Positions 54,136 to 62,832 of a stretch of 64,000 nt of DNA are shown here, in pieces. The DNA lies in contig NC_017030.1 in NCBI RefSeq assembly GCF_000255295.1, forward strand, positions 8,220,328 to 8,284,327, in the 5' to 3' direction. The notes under the pieces are model-generated. The model did not search any database and was not told the origin of the DNA. It saw nothing but the letters and a program-made list of their open reading frames with translations. Both the position numbers and the translations under genes were made by a program. Origin of the DNA: Corallococcus coralloides DSM 2259. Lineage in GTDB: Bacteria; Myxococcota; Myxococcia; Myxococcales; Myxococcaceae. Each line of letters starts with the position of its first letter. The first letter of the stretch is position 1.

Positions 54136-56699
54136 ATCCCCCGACAGCCTTCCGACGTGGGGCGCTCCTCGCGCTGTGTCTTTGCGCGACCGAGGCCCTG
54201 GCGGACGCGCGACTTGAAGCGCGCCGCCACTTCCGCAATGGCATGAACCTCATCGAGCAGAAGCAGTTCGATGAAGGCATCGCCGAGCTGGAAGCGGCCT
54301 ACACCATCAAGCCGCACCCCAGCGTCCTCTACAACATCGCCCGGGCGTACCAGGACGCGGGCCGGCTGGACGAAGCGCTGGACGCCTACAAGCGCTACCT
54401 CGCCTCCAACCCGCCGGACGCCGCCAACGTGCAGGCCCAGGTGACGCGCCTGGAGGCCACGCAGAAGGCGGCCCAGGCGGAGGCGCCCACCCCCGGCACC
54501 GAGACCGGCACGACGGGCACCACCGGCCTGCCCATGCCGCCGCCGCCCCCCACGAGCATCCAGGCGCAGCAGCAGCTGGCCACGCTCATGGAGCGGCTGG
54601 AGAAGGCCGTCGCCCGCGCGGAGTCCATGTCCGCCCAGCCCCAGGGCGCGCAGCAGCCCGCGGCCACGCCCGGTCCCACCGTCAGCTCCAGCGGCAGCGC
54701 GGAGTCCGGTGACACCTCCGGTGACACCTCCGGCGACCAGGGCCTGGTGCCGTATGAAGAGCGCGTCGTGACGGCGAGCCGCCGCGCCCAGTCCTCGCTG
54801 GAAGCGCCCAACGCCACCACCGTCATCACCGCGGAGGACATCCGCCTGTCGGGTGCCACCACGCTGCCGGAGCTCCTGCGCCGCGTGCCGGGCGCGGACG
54901 TGATGGCCATGGGCGTGGGCAGCGCCAACGTCAGCCTGCGCGGCTTCAACCAGCGACTGGCCAACAAGGTGCTGGTGCTGGTGGACGGCCGCACGGAGTA
55001 CCAGGACTTCCTCGGCCTCACGGTGTGGGCGGGGCTGCCCATCGGCCTGGAAGAAATCGACCGCATCGAGGTCATCCGCGGACCGGGCAGCGCGCTGTAC
55101 GGCGCCAACGCGATGCTGGGCGTCATCAACATCATCACCCAGGCCCCCGGCACCGGCCGGCGCGCGCGCTTCGGCGCCATGGCGGGCGGTGGAAACACCG
55201 TGCAGGGCTCCTTCGTCAGCCACGGCCAGAACGGGGCCCTGCGCTACCGCGCGTCCGCCGCCTACCAGCAGCAGGACAAGTGGAGCCGCGACTACGAGAC
55301 CGGCCGTCCGGACTTCGCCCTGCAGGGGCCCGCGGATCCGGACCTGGGGCAGCGCGGGGCTCGCGCCAACCTGTCCACCGTCTACACGTTCCAGGAGGGC
55401 CGGGCGATTGGCGTCTCCGGCGGCGTGCACCGCTACCTGACGGAGATCTATCCGCTGGGACTCCTGCGCAACTACTACATCGACGGCCTGGGCGCGTACG
55501 CCAAGGCGGACGTGGAGCTGGGCGCCGTGAAGCTCAAGGCGTTCTGGAACCACCTGTCCGGCGACGCCGGCCCGCAGTACGAGGCCATTGGCCAGCGCTC
55601 GCTGGGCACCAGCGTCGCGTCCAACGTCTTCAACGGTGAAGCGCTGTACGCGCGCGGCTTCGAACTGGCCGGCGAGCACCAGGTGAACATCGGCGTGGAG
55701 GGCCGCTTGAAGCGCGTGGCCTTCACCTACCTGGACGGCCTGCGCGAGGAGTTCCACGCGGCGGCCTTCGTCCAGGACGAGTGGCGCATCGTGCAGCCCC
55801 TGCGCCTCATCGTCAGCTACCGCGTGGACCGCCACCCGCTGCTCGACAAGGGCAACCCGGGCATCGCGCAGTCGCCGCGTCTGTCCGCGGTGTTCCAGCC
55901 CATTGAAGGGCACGCCTTCCGCGCGTCCGTGGCCACCGCCTTCCGCGAGCCCACGTTCCTGGAGAGCTACACCCGGCTGCCCGTGCCCGTGCCGGGCGTC
56001 AACGGCGTGAGCCTGCTGACCACCGGCAACCGGACGCTGCGCCCCGAGCGCCTCAACGCGCTGGAGCTGGGCTGGCGCGGTGAGTCCCCGCGCCTGGGTC
56101 TGGACTGGGACGTGGCCCTCTACCAGAACACGGTGAAGGACCTCATCGCCCTCTCGCCCGTGCAGTCCCTGCCCGCCGGCGAGTCCTTCGACAGCGGCAC
56201 CGGCAACTACCTGCTGGGCCGCTCCATGTTCACCAACGAGGCCGCCATCTACACCGCGCGCGGCGTCGAGGCGGGCATCAACGTGTCCCCCATCGACGGC
56301 CTGGGCGTGAAGGCGAGCGCCGCGTACCAGCACGTCAGCTCCGACCTGCCGGATGAAGGCCAGTGCGGAACGTGCAGCCAGACGCCGGCCTTCCGCCTCT
56401 TCGGCGGCGTCACCTACCGCACGCGCACGGACCTGGAGTTCGGCATCGAAGCGGCGTTCACGACCTCCACCACCTGGGTGGAGCGCGAGCCCTCCGCGTC
56501 CGACCCGACGCGCGTGGACCTCATCGCCAACAACCTCCCCGCGTACACCGTCGTCAACGCCCGCGTGGGCTACACCGTGGTGAAGGACTTCGTCTCCGTG
56601 GCGCTGCAGGGCAGCCAGCTCGGTGGCAGCCACGCGGAGCACCCCTTCGGCAACCGCATCGAGCGGCGCGTGTTCGCCAACCTCACGGTGACCCCATGA
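54132..56699 (+). CDS. TonB-dependent receptor with periplasmic TPR N-terminus
   Basis: An 855-residue outer-membrane protein. Signal peptide (about 1-25), tetratricopeptide-like repeats (about 28-100: RRHFRNGMNLIEQKQFDEGIAELEAAY, NIARAYQDAGRLDEALDAYKRYL), a Pro/Gly/Thr linker, a coiled-coil-like stretch (QQQLATLMERLEKAVARAES), then the plug (about 210-335: TVITAEDIRLSGATTLPELLRRVPGADVM, LVLVDGRTEYQD, RIEVIRGPGSALYGANAMLGVINIIT) and a beta-barrel to the end. No classic TonB box was spotted. The TPR module in the periplasm is unusual for the family. GTG start overlaps the kinase stop by 4 nt; the lipoprotein gene overlaps its stop by 4 nt. Substrate unknown. Confidence 0.9.
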   Translation: MNPPTAFRRGALLALCLCATEALADARLEARRHFRNGMNLIEQKQFDEGIAELEAAYTIKPHPSVLYNIARAYQDAGRLDEALDAYKRYLASNPPDAANVQAQVTRLEATQKAAQAEAPTPGTETGTTGTTGLPMPPPPPTSIQAQQQLATLMERLEKAVARAESMSAQPQGAQQPAATPGPTVSSSGSAESGDTSGDTSGDQGLVPYEERVVTASRRAQSSLEAPNATTVITAEDIRLSGATTLPELLRRVPGADVMAMGVGSANVSLRGFNQRLANKVLVLVDGRTEYQDFLGLTVWAGLPIGLEEIDRIEVIRGPGSALYGANAMLGVINIITQAPGTGRRARFGAMAGGGNTVQGSFVSHGQNGALRYRASAAYQQQDKWSRDYETGRPDFALQGPADPDLGQRGARANLSTVYTFQEGRAIGVSGGVHRYLTEIYPLGLLRNYYIDGLGAYAKADVELGAVKLKAFWNHLSGDAGPQYEAIGQRSLGTSVASNVFNGEALYARGFELAGEHQVNIGVEGRLKRVAFTYLDGLREEFHAAAFVQDEWRIVQPLRLIVSYRVDRHPLLDKGNPGIAQSPRLSAVFQPIEGHAFRASVATAFREPTFLESYTRLPVPVPGVNGVSLLTTGNRTLRPERLNALELGWRGESPRLGLDWDVALYQNTVKDLIALSPVQSLPAGESFDSGTGNYLLGRSMFTNEAAIYTARGVEAGINVSPIDGLGVKASAAYQHVSSDLPDEGQCGTCSQTPAFRLFGGVTYRTRTDLEFGIEAAFTTSTTWVEREPSASDPTRVDLIANNLPAYTVVNARVGYTVVKDFVSVALQGSQLGGSHAEHPFGNRIERRVFANLTVTP

Positions 56700-57919
56700 A
56701 GCGCGCCCTTCCCTTCCTCGCGTTCACGCTCGCGTCGCTCCTGTCCGGCGGCTGTGATGCCCCGGACGTGGTGCCCACGGCGGACGGCCGCCAGCACACG
56801 CGCACGGCCCGCATCGAGGGCAGCCTGGTGGTGCAGTCGCGCGCCCGCGGCAACGCCATCGTGTTCATCTACGACGCGGCCAACCCGCCGCCGCCCGCGG
56901 GCTCCGGCCGGCCGCTGGCCTTCACCGTCGTCACCGCCGCGGAGCTGTTCGGCGCGTCCCTGGGGGACAGCTCCACGGGTCCGTTCACGGCGCCGTTCTC
57001 GCTGAGCCTCGTGGAGCCGGGCCGCTACCTCCTGCGCGGCTTCATCGACGCGGACACCTGCCGGAACATCCCGCAGCCCTGCCACGTGTCGGACTTCAAT
57101 CCCTGGTACGGCGTCACCTCCGAGCCCAACGCGGGCGACGTGGGCGGCGGAGCGGTGGACCCCGCCAACGGCGCCACGCGCGTCCTGGAGGTGACGACGG
57201 ACGCGGACGGCTGGCCCCAGCCGATCACCGGCGTCTCCGTGTCCTTCGCGGACTCGGCCACCGTGCCCTTCGACCGGCCGGCGTTCCAGACCGCGGACGC
57301 GCGCGAGTTCAACACCGCGACCACGCCCCTGAAGACGCTGACGCTCACGCCGCAGACGCTCACCGGCGCGGTGGACCAGCGTCCTCCGGGCTTCTGGGTG
57401 CAGCTGATTGACGCCAACAAGGACGGCGTCCCGGACGACGCCAACGGCGACGGCGTGCCGGACTTCTGGCCGCGCGTCATCGTCCGCAAGCTGGCGGACG
57501 GCGTGACGGGCTACGTGGACGAGAACGACCTCAACCGCGACGGCATGGTGGACGAGGAAGGCGTGGACTACGCGCGCGCCAACGGCGGCAAGGACGGCAA
57601 GCCGGACGTGACCGTGCTGGCGGCCGGGCTGGTGCCCGATCCCCTGCTCGCCGCGCTGCTCGACGAACAGGGGAAGCCCCGCACGCAGCCCGTCTTCGTC
57701 CCGCAGCTGGTGGTGGCCATCCGCGCACAGGCGCTGGACGCGCGCGACCCCGCCGCGCCCGCGCCGCTCGCGGCCGTCCCCCCGGGTCGCTACAGCGTCA
57801 CCCTGCTGCAGTCCACGGGTCAGACGTGGCGGCTGCCCAACGAGTTGGATCCGGTGCTCGCGGAGGCCGTGGGGCTGCCGGGCGTGCCGTCCCAGGCCTT
57901 CGTGCTGGAGGTTCGCTGA
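56696..57919 (+). CDS. Lipoprotein with calcium-type Asp repeats
   Basis: A 407-residue lipoprotein with signal LPFLAFTLASLLSGGC (Cys20 in the lipobox). ATG 56696 overlaps the receptor stop (ATGA). The body is beta-rich, including GSLVVQSRARGNAIVFIYD and FSLSLVEPGRYLLRGFIDADT near the N-terminus. Two Asp-rich loops, DANKDGVPDDANGDGVPD (about 238-255) and DENDLNRDGMVDEEGVD, have DxDxDG spacing typical of EF-hand or thrombospondin type 3 calcium sites. No catalytic motif seen. Operon context suggests it works with the receptor as an outer-membrane partner or extracellular sensor. Confidence 0.75.
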   Translation: MKRALPFLAFTLASLLSGGCDAPDVVPTADGRQHTRTARIEGSLVVQSRARGNAIVFIYDAANPPPPAGSGRPLAFTVVTAAELFGASLGDSSTGPFTAPFSLSLVEPGRYLLRGFIDADTCRNIPQPCHVSDFNPWYGVTSEPNAGDVGGGAVDPANGATRVLEVTTDADGWPQPITGVSVSFADSATVPFDRPAFQTADAREFNTATTPLKTLTLTPQTLTGAVDQRPPGFWVQLIDANKDGVPDDANGDGVPDFWPRVIVRKLADGVTGYVDENDLNRDGMVDEEGVDYARANGGKDGKPDVTVLAAGLVPDPLLAALLDEQGKPRTQPVFVPQLVVAIRAQALDARDPAAPAPLAAVPPGRYSVTLLQSTGQTWRLPNELDPVLAEAVGLPGVPSQAFVLEVR

Positions 57920-58039
57920 GGTCGTTTTCGCCCTCCTGAAATCGCGGCGAGGTGCCCTGGTTGCTTTGACTTCGCAGGGCCCTTCCGCGACCATGGGCGA
58001 AGCCGCTGGAGGCGTTTCCTCCCCGAGGTTTTGATTCCG

Positions 58040-58522
58040 ATGAAGGCCGGTCCTCTCTCCGCCCCCGAACACGCGCCCTCCCGTCCCACGGGGAGCACGC
58101 CCACGGTCCGTCCGACCGGGGGGACCGGTCCGCAGCGCGTCCTGCTGGTGGACGACAGCCGCTCCATCCGGACGCTGCTGAAGATCTACCTCATGGCCCG
58201 CAGCTTCGAGTTCCTGGAGGCGGAGTCCGCCGAGGAAGGCCTCAAGGTCGCCGAGGCGGAGCCTGTGGACCTCATCCTCACCGACTTCCACATGGACGGG
58301 ATGAACGGCGCGGACTTCGCCGGGCAGATCCGCGCCAGCAGCAACGTCAAGCTGTCCAAGGTCCCCATCCTGATGATGACCGGCGACCCGAACGTGGCGG
58401 AGGTGCGCGCGCTGGGCCAGAAGGCCGGCATCAGCGCCTTCGTGCGCAAGCCGGTCAGCTGCGCGCAGCTGATGACGCTGGTGGACACCATCCTCCCGCT
58501 GCCCCGCGCCGCCGCGAAGTAG
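58040..58522 (+). CDS. Single-domain response regulator with disordered N-terminus
   Basis: A 160-residue protein. ATG 58040 has GAGG about 11 nt upstream; TTG 58031 is a weaker alternative. The first 35 residues are Pro/Thr rich (disordered), then a receiver domain: VLLVDDSRSIRTLLKIYL, phospho-Asp in LILTDFHMDGMNG, LMMTGD, and Lys in VRKPVSCAQL. No output domain. It resembles the first gene of the chemosensory operon (37704-38081) more than the receiver at 7893. Converges on msrQ with 14 nt between stops. Confidence 0.9.
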   Translation: MKAGPLSAPEHAPSRPTGSTPTVRPTGGTGPQRVLLVDDSRSIRTLLKIYLMARSFEFLEAESAEEGLKVAEAEPVDLILTDFHMDGMNGADFAGQIRASSNVKLSKVPILMMTGDPNVAEVRALGQKAGISAFVRKPVSCAQLMTLVDTILPLPRAAAK

Positions 58523-58536
58523 CGCCCGCCTTCAGC

Positions 58537-59154
58537 TCAGGCCGGGCGCTCCCGCGCGAGCGCCCGCCGCTTGCGCAGCGCCTCGCCCACGCGCACGGCG
58601 AAGAGCAGCGCCAGGACGGCCCCGTAGAGCACCGGCTCCGTGACGTCCTTCTTCACCCGCCACACGAAGTGCACCACGCCCAGCACCGCGGCCACGTAGG
58701 CCAGCCGGTGCAGGCGCTGCCACGCGGGAAAGCCCAGCCTCCGCACCCACTTGTTCGTGGAGGTGACGGCCAGCGGCACCAGCAGCATCAGCGCGGTGAA
58801 GCCCACGGTGATGAAGGGCCGGGTGAAGACGTCCTCCGCCATGGCGCGCACGTCCAGGCCCTGATCCAACACGGCGTAGGTGAGGAAGTGCGCCGCCGCG
58901 TAGGTGAAGGCCAGCAGGCCCAGCGTGCGGCGGATGCGCGCGGGCCACGTCCAGCCCGTCACCAGCCGCACCGGCGTGCACGCCAGCGAGCCCACCAGCA
59001 CCGCCAGCGCGAAGAGGCCCGTCTGGTTGAGGGCGAACTCGATGCCGTTGGCCCCCAGCTGTCCCTGCGCCCCCTGCACCGCGAGCAGCAGCAGCGGGGA
59101 GAGCCCTCCGACGGCGATGGCGGGGTTCAGCCAGGGGAGCTTGGAAGAGGCCAT
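58537..59154 (-). CDS. msrQ: Heme-binding membrane subunit MsrQ of methionine-sulfoxide reductase
   Basis: A 205-residue inner-membrane protein with about six hydrophobic helices and the ferric-reductase-like His pattern (AAAHFLTYAVL, RLHRLAYVAAVLGVVHFVW) that binds heme. It passes electrons from the quinone pool to MsrP. The gene starts 3 nt after the msrP stop, the standard MsrPQ arrangement. Length fits the family. Confidence 0.9.
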   Translation of the reverse strand: MASSKLPWLNPAIAVGGLSPLLLLAVQGAQGQLGANGIEFALNQTGLFALAVLVGSLACTPVRLVTGWTWPARIRRTLGLLAFTYAAAHFLTYAVLDQGLDVRAMAEDVFTRPFITVGFTALMLLVPLAVTSTNKWVRRLGFPAWQRLHRLAYVAAVLGVVHFVWRVKKDVTEPVLYGAVLALLFAVRVGEALRKRRALARERPA

Positions 59155-59157
59155 CGT

Positions 59158-60147
59158 TCAGAAGTCCCGCTTCAGGTCCATGCCGCTGTAGAGGCCGGCC
59201 ACCGCGTCCGCGTAGCCGTTGAAGGGCAGCGTGGGCCGGCGCGAGGTCTCACCGATGCGGCGCTCCGTGGCCTGGCTCCAGCGCGGGTGATCCACCGCCG
59301 GGTTGACGTTGGCGTAGAAGCCGTATTCGCGCTTGTTGGTGATGTTCCACGTCGTGGGCGGCTGCTCGCGCGTGAGCGTGATGCGGACAATGGACTTGAT
59401 GCCCTTGAAGCCGTACTTCCACGGCACCACCAGCCGCAGCGGGGCGCCGTTCTGCGCGGGCAGCTGCTTGCCGTACAGGCCCGTGGCCAGCAGCGTCAGC
59501 GGGTGCCGGGCCTCATCCAGGCGCAGGCCTTCCACGTAGGGCCAGTCGAGCACCGGGCTCTTCTGGCCGGGCAGCTGCTCCGGGTCCTCCAGCGTGGTGA
59601 AGGCCACGTACTTCGCGAACGACGTGGGCTGCACGCGGTCCAGCAGCTTGCCCAGGGGCAGGCCCAGCCACGGAATCACCATGGACCAGGCCTCCACGCA
59701 CCGCATCCGGTAGACGCGCTCCTCCAGCGGGAATGCGGAGATGAGCTGATCCACGTCCACGGTCCACGGCTTGTGGACCTCCCCGTCGATGACGACCGTC
59801 CACGGCCGCGTCTTCAACAGGTGCGCGCGGCGGGCCGGGTCGTTCTTGTCCAGGCCCAGCTCGTAGAAGTTGTTGTAGGTGGTGATGTCCTCGTAGGGCG
59901 TGCGCGGCTCGTCCGTGCTGAAGAGGCCCTGGGCGGGCGCCACCGGCTGGTCCACCACGCCCGCGTCCGGCACGAAGCCGTCCATGGGACGGGTGCGCTT
60001 CATGCCCAGCAGGTACAGCCCGCCGCCCACCACCGCGGCCGTGCCCGCGAACAGGCCCGCGTTCTTGATGAACTCGCGGCGGCGCAGGTAGAGCTTCTCG
60101 GGCGTCACTTCGGAGCCGGGGGGCTCGGGAGGGAGCTTGTCGCGCAT
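59158..60147 (-). CDS. msrP: Periplasmic molybdoenzyme MsrP (methionine-sulfoxide reductase)
   Basis: A 329-residue molybdopterin enzyme that repairs oxidised methionines in envelope proteins. A Tat signal is visible ([14 protein letters not shown], residues 22-35). Cys150 in [14 protein letters not shown] is the molybdenum ligand; the SUOX-type fold shows [20 protein letters not shown] and [18 protein letters not shown]. Followed by msrQ. A stress-regulated promoter was not recognised. Confidence 0.95.
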   Translation of the reverse strand: MRDKLPPEPPGSEVTPEKLYLRRREFIKNAGLFAGTAAVVGGGLYLLGMKRTRPMDGFVPDAGVVDQPVAPAQGLFSTDEPRTPYEDITTYNNFYELGLDKNDPARRAHLLKTRPWTVVIDGEVHKPWTVDVDQLISAFPLEERVYRMRCVEAWSMVIPWLGLPLGKLLDRVQPTSFAKYVAFTTLEDPEQLPGQKSPVLDWPYVEGLRLDEARHPLTLLATGLYGKQLPAQNGAPLRLVVPWKYGFKGIKSIVRITLTREQPPTTWNITNKREYGFYANVNPAVDHPRWSQATERRIGETSRRPTLPFNGYADAVAGLYSGMDLKRDF

Positions 60148-60181
60148 GACTCCCTCTATAACGCCCCAGCGCCTTTTCCGG

Positions 60182-60925
60182 TTACCGCCGGGCGTCCTTC
60201 ACCCGCCACAGCCGCCACCAGGGCGTGCCGGGGGACTGATGGTGCTCCCAGTGGTAGCCGAAGAAGAAGCACGACAGCAGGGCCCACAGGTGGTTGCGAG
60301 GCAGCGAGCGCGCGTGGTGCGGCGCCATCCCTTCCGTCTCCGGGCGCCGGTGCGGCAGGTACGTGCCGAAATAGAACAGCTGCACGGTGGCCAGCACCGA
60401 CGGCAGCACCCAGAAGACCAGGATGCGCGCCTGGGGCACGCCCAGCCACAGCAGCACGTTGAACTTCAGCGCCATGACCGCGATTTGAAGCCACGTCGTG
60501 TAGCGGACCATGAAGGCCCCGAACCAGGGCCAGAAGGCCTGCCCCCGGGCCGCGAAGTCCGGGTCGTGCTCGCCGGTGGGGTCCACATGGTGCGCCCGGT
60601 GGTTCACCACCAGCCGGCGGTAGGACAGCCCCGCGAAGAGGAAGCAGGCCAGCATCCCCACCGCCGCGTTCACCCGGCGGTTCAAGGACACCGTCCCATG
60701 CATGGCGTCATGCCCGGTGATGAAGAGGCCGGTGGACAGCCACATCTGCAGGAGGACGTGCAGCCAGGGGAGCGGTGAGGCCCACGGCAGCGCGGGCCCC
60801 GCCAGCAGCCACGCCAGGTGCCCGGCCCACGCGCCCACCACCGCGAGCGCGAGCACGACGCCCCACGGGTCGGGAGGGGCGGGACGGGTGGAGGGCTCGG
60901 ACGCCATGGCTCCCTTACTGGCCAT
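60182..60925 (-). CDS. crtW: CrtW-like beta-carotene ketolase (membrane di-iron enzyme)
   Basis: A 247-residue membrane protein; ATG 60925 or ATG 60907 may be the start. Histidine motifs: HDAMH (72-76) in [21 protein letters not shown] (109-113), and HWEHH near the end in [22 protein letters not shown]. Together with [13 protein letters not shown] these match carotenoid 4,4'-ketolase CrtW better than acyl desaturases. The reaction would add keto groups to beta-ionone rings of carotenoids at the inner membrane. No other carotenoid gene is in the window, and there is a residual chance that it is a fatty acid hydroxylase/desaturase relative. Confidence 0.75.
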   Translation of the reverse strand: MASKGAMASEPSTRPAPPDPWGVVLALAVVGAWAGHLAWLLAGPALPWASPLPWLHVLLQMWLSTGLFITGHDAMHGTVSLNRRVNAAVGMLACFLFAGLSYRRLVVNHRAHHVDPTGEHDPDFAARGQAFWPWFGAFMVRYTTWLQIAVMALKFNVLLWLGVPQARILVFWVLPSVLATVQLFYFGTYLPHRRPETEGMAPHHARSLPRNHLWALLSCFFFGYHWEHHQSPGTPWWRLWRVKDARR

Positions 60926-60982
60926 GCCCCGCCCCCCGCGCATGGGAAAAGCGCGCGGGTGGGACGGAGCGTGGCCGGGACA

Positions 60983-62701
60983 CTACTTCGCCGCGGGCGT
61001 GGCCGCCGGGGCGCCGAAGTCCTTCACCAGCGAGTCGGCGGTGACGTAGCGCGGCTCGATGTCCACCGGCACGTTCTTCAGCCGCTCCAGCACCTTCTGC
61101 ACGGAGGGGCGCACCACGCCCTGCTTCGCGAGCAACGCCTCCGCGGCGGCGCGGTCGCCCTGGGCCTGGAGCGTCATGAGCTGGTTCGTCAGCGACGTGA
61201 TGGAGGCCTGCATCTTGTCCGGCACCACTTCGAACGTGCCGTCCGCGTTCACCTTCACCGCGCCGGTGTCCAGGAAGTGGTTGAGCTGCAGCGCAATGCC
61301 CTTGCCGTGCGCCTCGTCGATGCCGAAGCGGATGGAGCGGAACGCGGACGCGAGGAACGTCGTGTACATGGTCCGCTGCAGGTCCTTGTCCAGCGTGCCC
61401 TTGTCCACCAGCCGCTGGAGCGCCCACAGGCCGGAGATGTCCGCCTTGGCTTCTTCAATGGCGCTGGAGGACGCCTGCAGCGCCTGACGCACCGTCGTCT
61501 GCTTTCCGGCCACGGTGACGTTGTGGGGCCCCAGGCCGTGCATCAGCTCGTGCATGAGGATGTGCGTGAAGAAGGCGTCGAAGGACACGTCCTTGCGGTC
61601 CTTCGCGGGCAGCGCCACCTTCGCGATGGGCAGCAGCACGCGCTGGAACTTGGCCTCCTGGATGTTCTTCAGCATCACGCGCTTGGTGCCCTTCTCCGCC
61701 GCCACGCGCTCGTCGTTGGGCAGGTTGAAGGCCGCCGTCTGCACGCCCCGGTTGCCGTCACCGGAGGAGTAGATGCTGTTGATGACGCGGATGGGGGCCA
61801 GGGCGCCCAGCTTCGGGTTGCGCAAGGAAGCTTCAATCGGGAGGTTGTTCTCCAGCTCCTGGAGCTCCGCGCTGAACTTCGCCAGCTTCTGCGTCTCCGC
61901 GTCGTCGCGCACGCCGATGAAGGCCTCGAACGCGGCCTTGTAGTTGAACCAGCCGTCCTCGTAGACCTCGTAGGGCCCGATGGTGGGCTCCACGCTCGCG
62001 TCCAGCTCCATCCACGCGACCTCGCTCGCGTAGTAGTCGTTGGACAGGAACGCCGCCGCGCGCGTCTCCAGGAAGCGCTTCAGCGTGGGCTGCTGGGTGA
62101 GCGCCGCCGCCTCACGCAAGAGCTGCGCGGCCATGCCCAGCTCGCCCTGGTACTCCACGCTGTAGGGCACGCTCACGAACTTGCCGTCCGGCCCCTTGCG
62201 CAGCGTGGTGAAGAAGCCCGTGGCCGCGTGCTGCTGCGCCTCCGGCAGGCTCTTCACCCAGGCCTCCACCTCCGCCTTGGTGGCGCCGGCGGGATAGAAG
62301 TTGCCCTCGTCCGGCTTGGGCGGCACGCCGGGGATGAACGGCTTCGCCTCGTCCAGGCGCGACCAGGGGCCCTTGTTGAGCAGGAACGCGTGCAGCCGCT
62401 CCTTGCCCAGGGGCGTGGTGTCCTTCACCAGGTCCAGGAGCAGCGTCTGGTTCCCTGCCCACGCCTGCCCCAGGAAGAGCGGGTCCATGATGCGGGCGGC
62501 CTGGAGGACCTTGGCCAGGGCGCGCTTCTCCGCGTCCGGCAGCTTGGACACGTCCACCTTGACGTCCACGGGGGCGAAGCGCGCCGTCATCCGCTTCAGC
62601 GTCGGGGCGTCCGGCAGGCGGGCGGGGGCTTCCTGGGCGGGGGCGGCGCTCGACAGGAGCATCGCGCCGAGCAGGGGCAGCAGGGTTCTGGACTTGGGCA
62701 T
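60983..62701 (-). CDS. Secreted M49-like (dipeptidyl peptidase 3 family) metallopeptidase
   Basis: A 572-residue protein with signal peptide (LLPLLGAMLLSSAAPAQ). Zinc-site region: HELMH at 384-388 in ILMHELMHGLGPHNV, and a second metal-ligand helix EEAKADISGLWAL about 40 residues later. This pairing and overall length fit the bacterial DPP3-like family. Classic DPP III has a one-residue-longer HExxGH motif; here HExxH is followed by Gly. Expected role: peptide cleavage in the periplasm or outside. It is divergent from htpG, with 131 nt between starts. Confidence 0.8.
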   Translation of the reverse strand: MPKSRTLLPLLGAMLLSSAAPAQEAPARLPDAPTLKRMTARFAPVDVKVDVSKLPDAEKRALAKVLQAARIMDPLFLGQAWAGNQTLLLDLVKDTTPLGKERLHAFLLNKGPWSRLDEAKPFIPGVPPKPDEGNFYPAGATKAEVEAWVKSLPEAQQHAATGFFTTLRKGPDGKFVSVPYSVEYQGELGMAAQLLREAAALTQQPTLKRFLETRAAAFLSNDYYASEVAWMELDASVEPTIGPYEVYEDGWFNYKAAFEAFIGVRDDAETQKLAKFSAELQELENNLPIEASLRNPKLGALAPIRVINSIYSSGDGNRGVQTAAFNLPNDERVAAEKGTKRVMLKNIQEAKFQRVLLPIAKVALPAKDRKDVSFDAFFTHILMHELMHGLGPHNVTVAGKQTTVRQALQASSSAIEEAKADISGLWALQRLVDKGTLDKDLQRTMYTTFLASAFRSIRFGIDEAHGKGIALQLNHFLDTGAVKVNADGTFEVVPDKMQASITSLTNQLMTLQAQGDRAAAEALLAKQGVVRPSVQKVLERLKNVPVDIEPRYVTADSLVKDFGAPAATPAAK

Positions 62702-62832
62702 GCCCCCTTCCCTACCCCAACCCGCCCCCGCCTCCCAGCAACCGGTGTGGGAGGATTCCCTCTTCTCGACAAGCCGGCGGGCATGGTTATGGGAAGGGCA
62801 TTGGCGCGTTCCGTCAGCGCCCGGAGGCCTTC

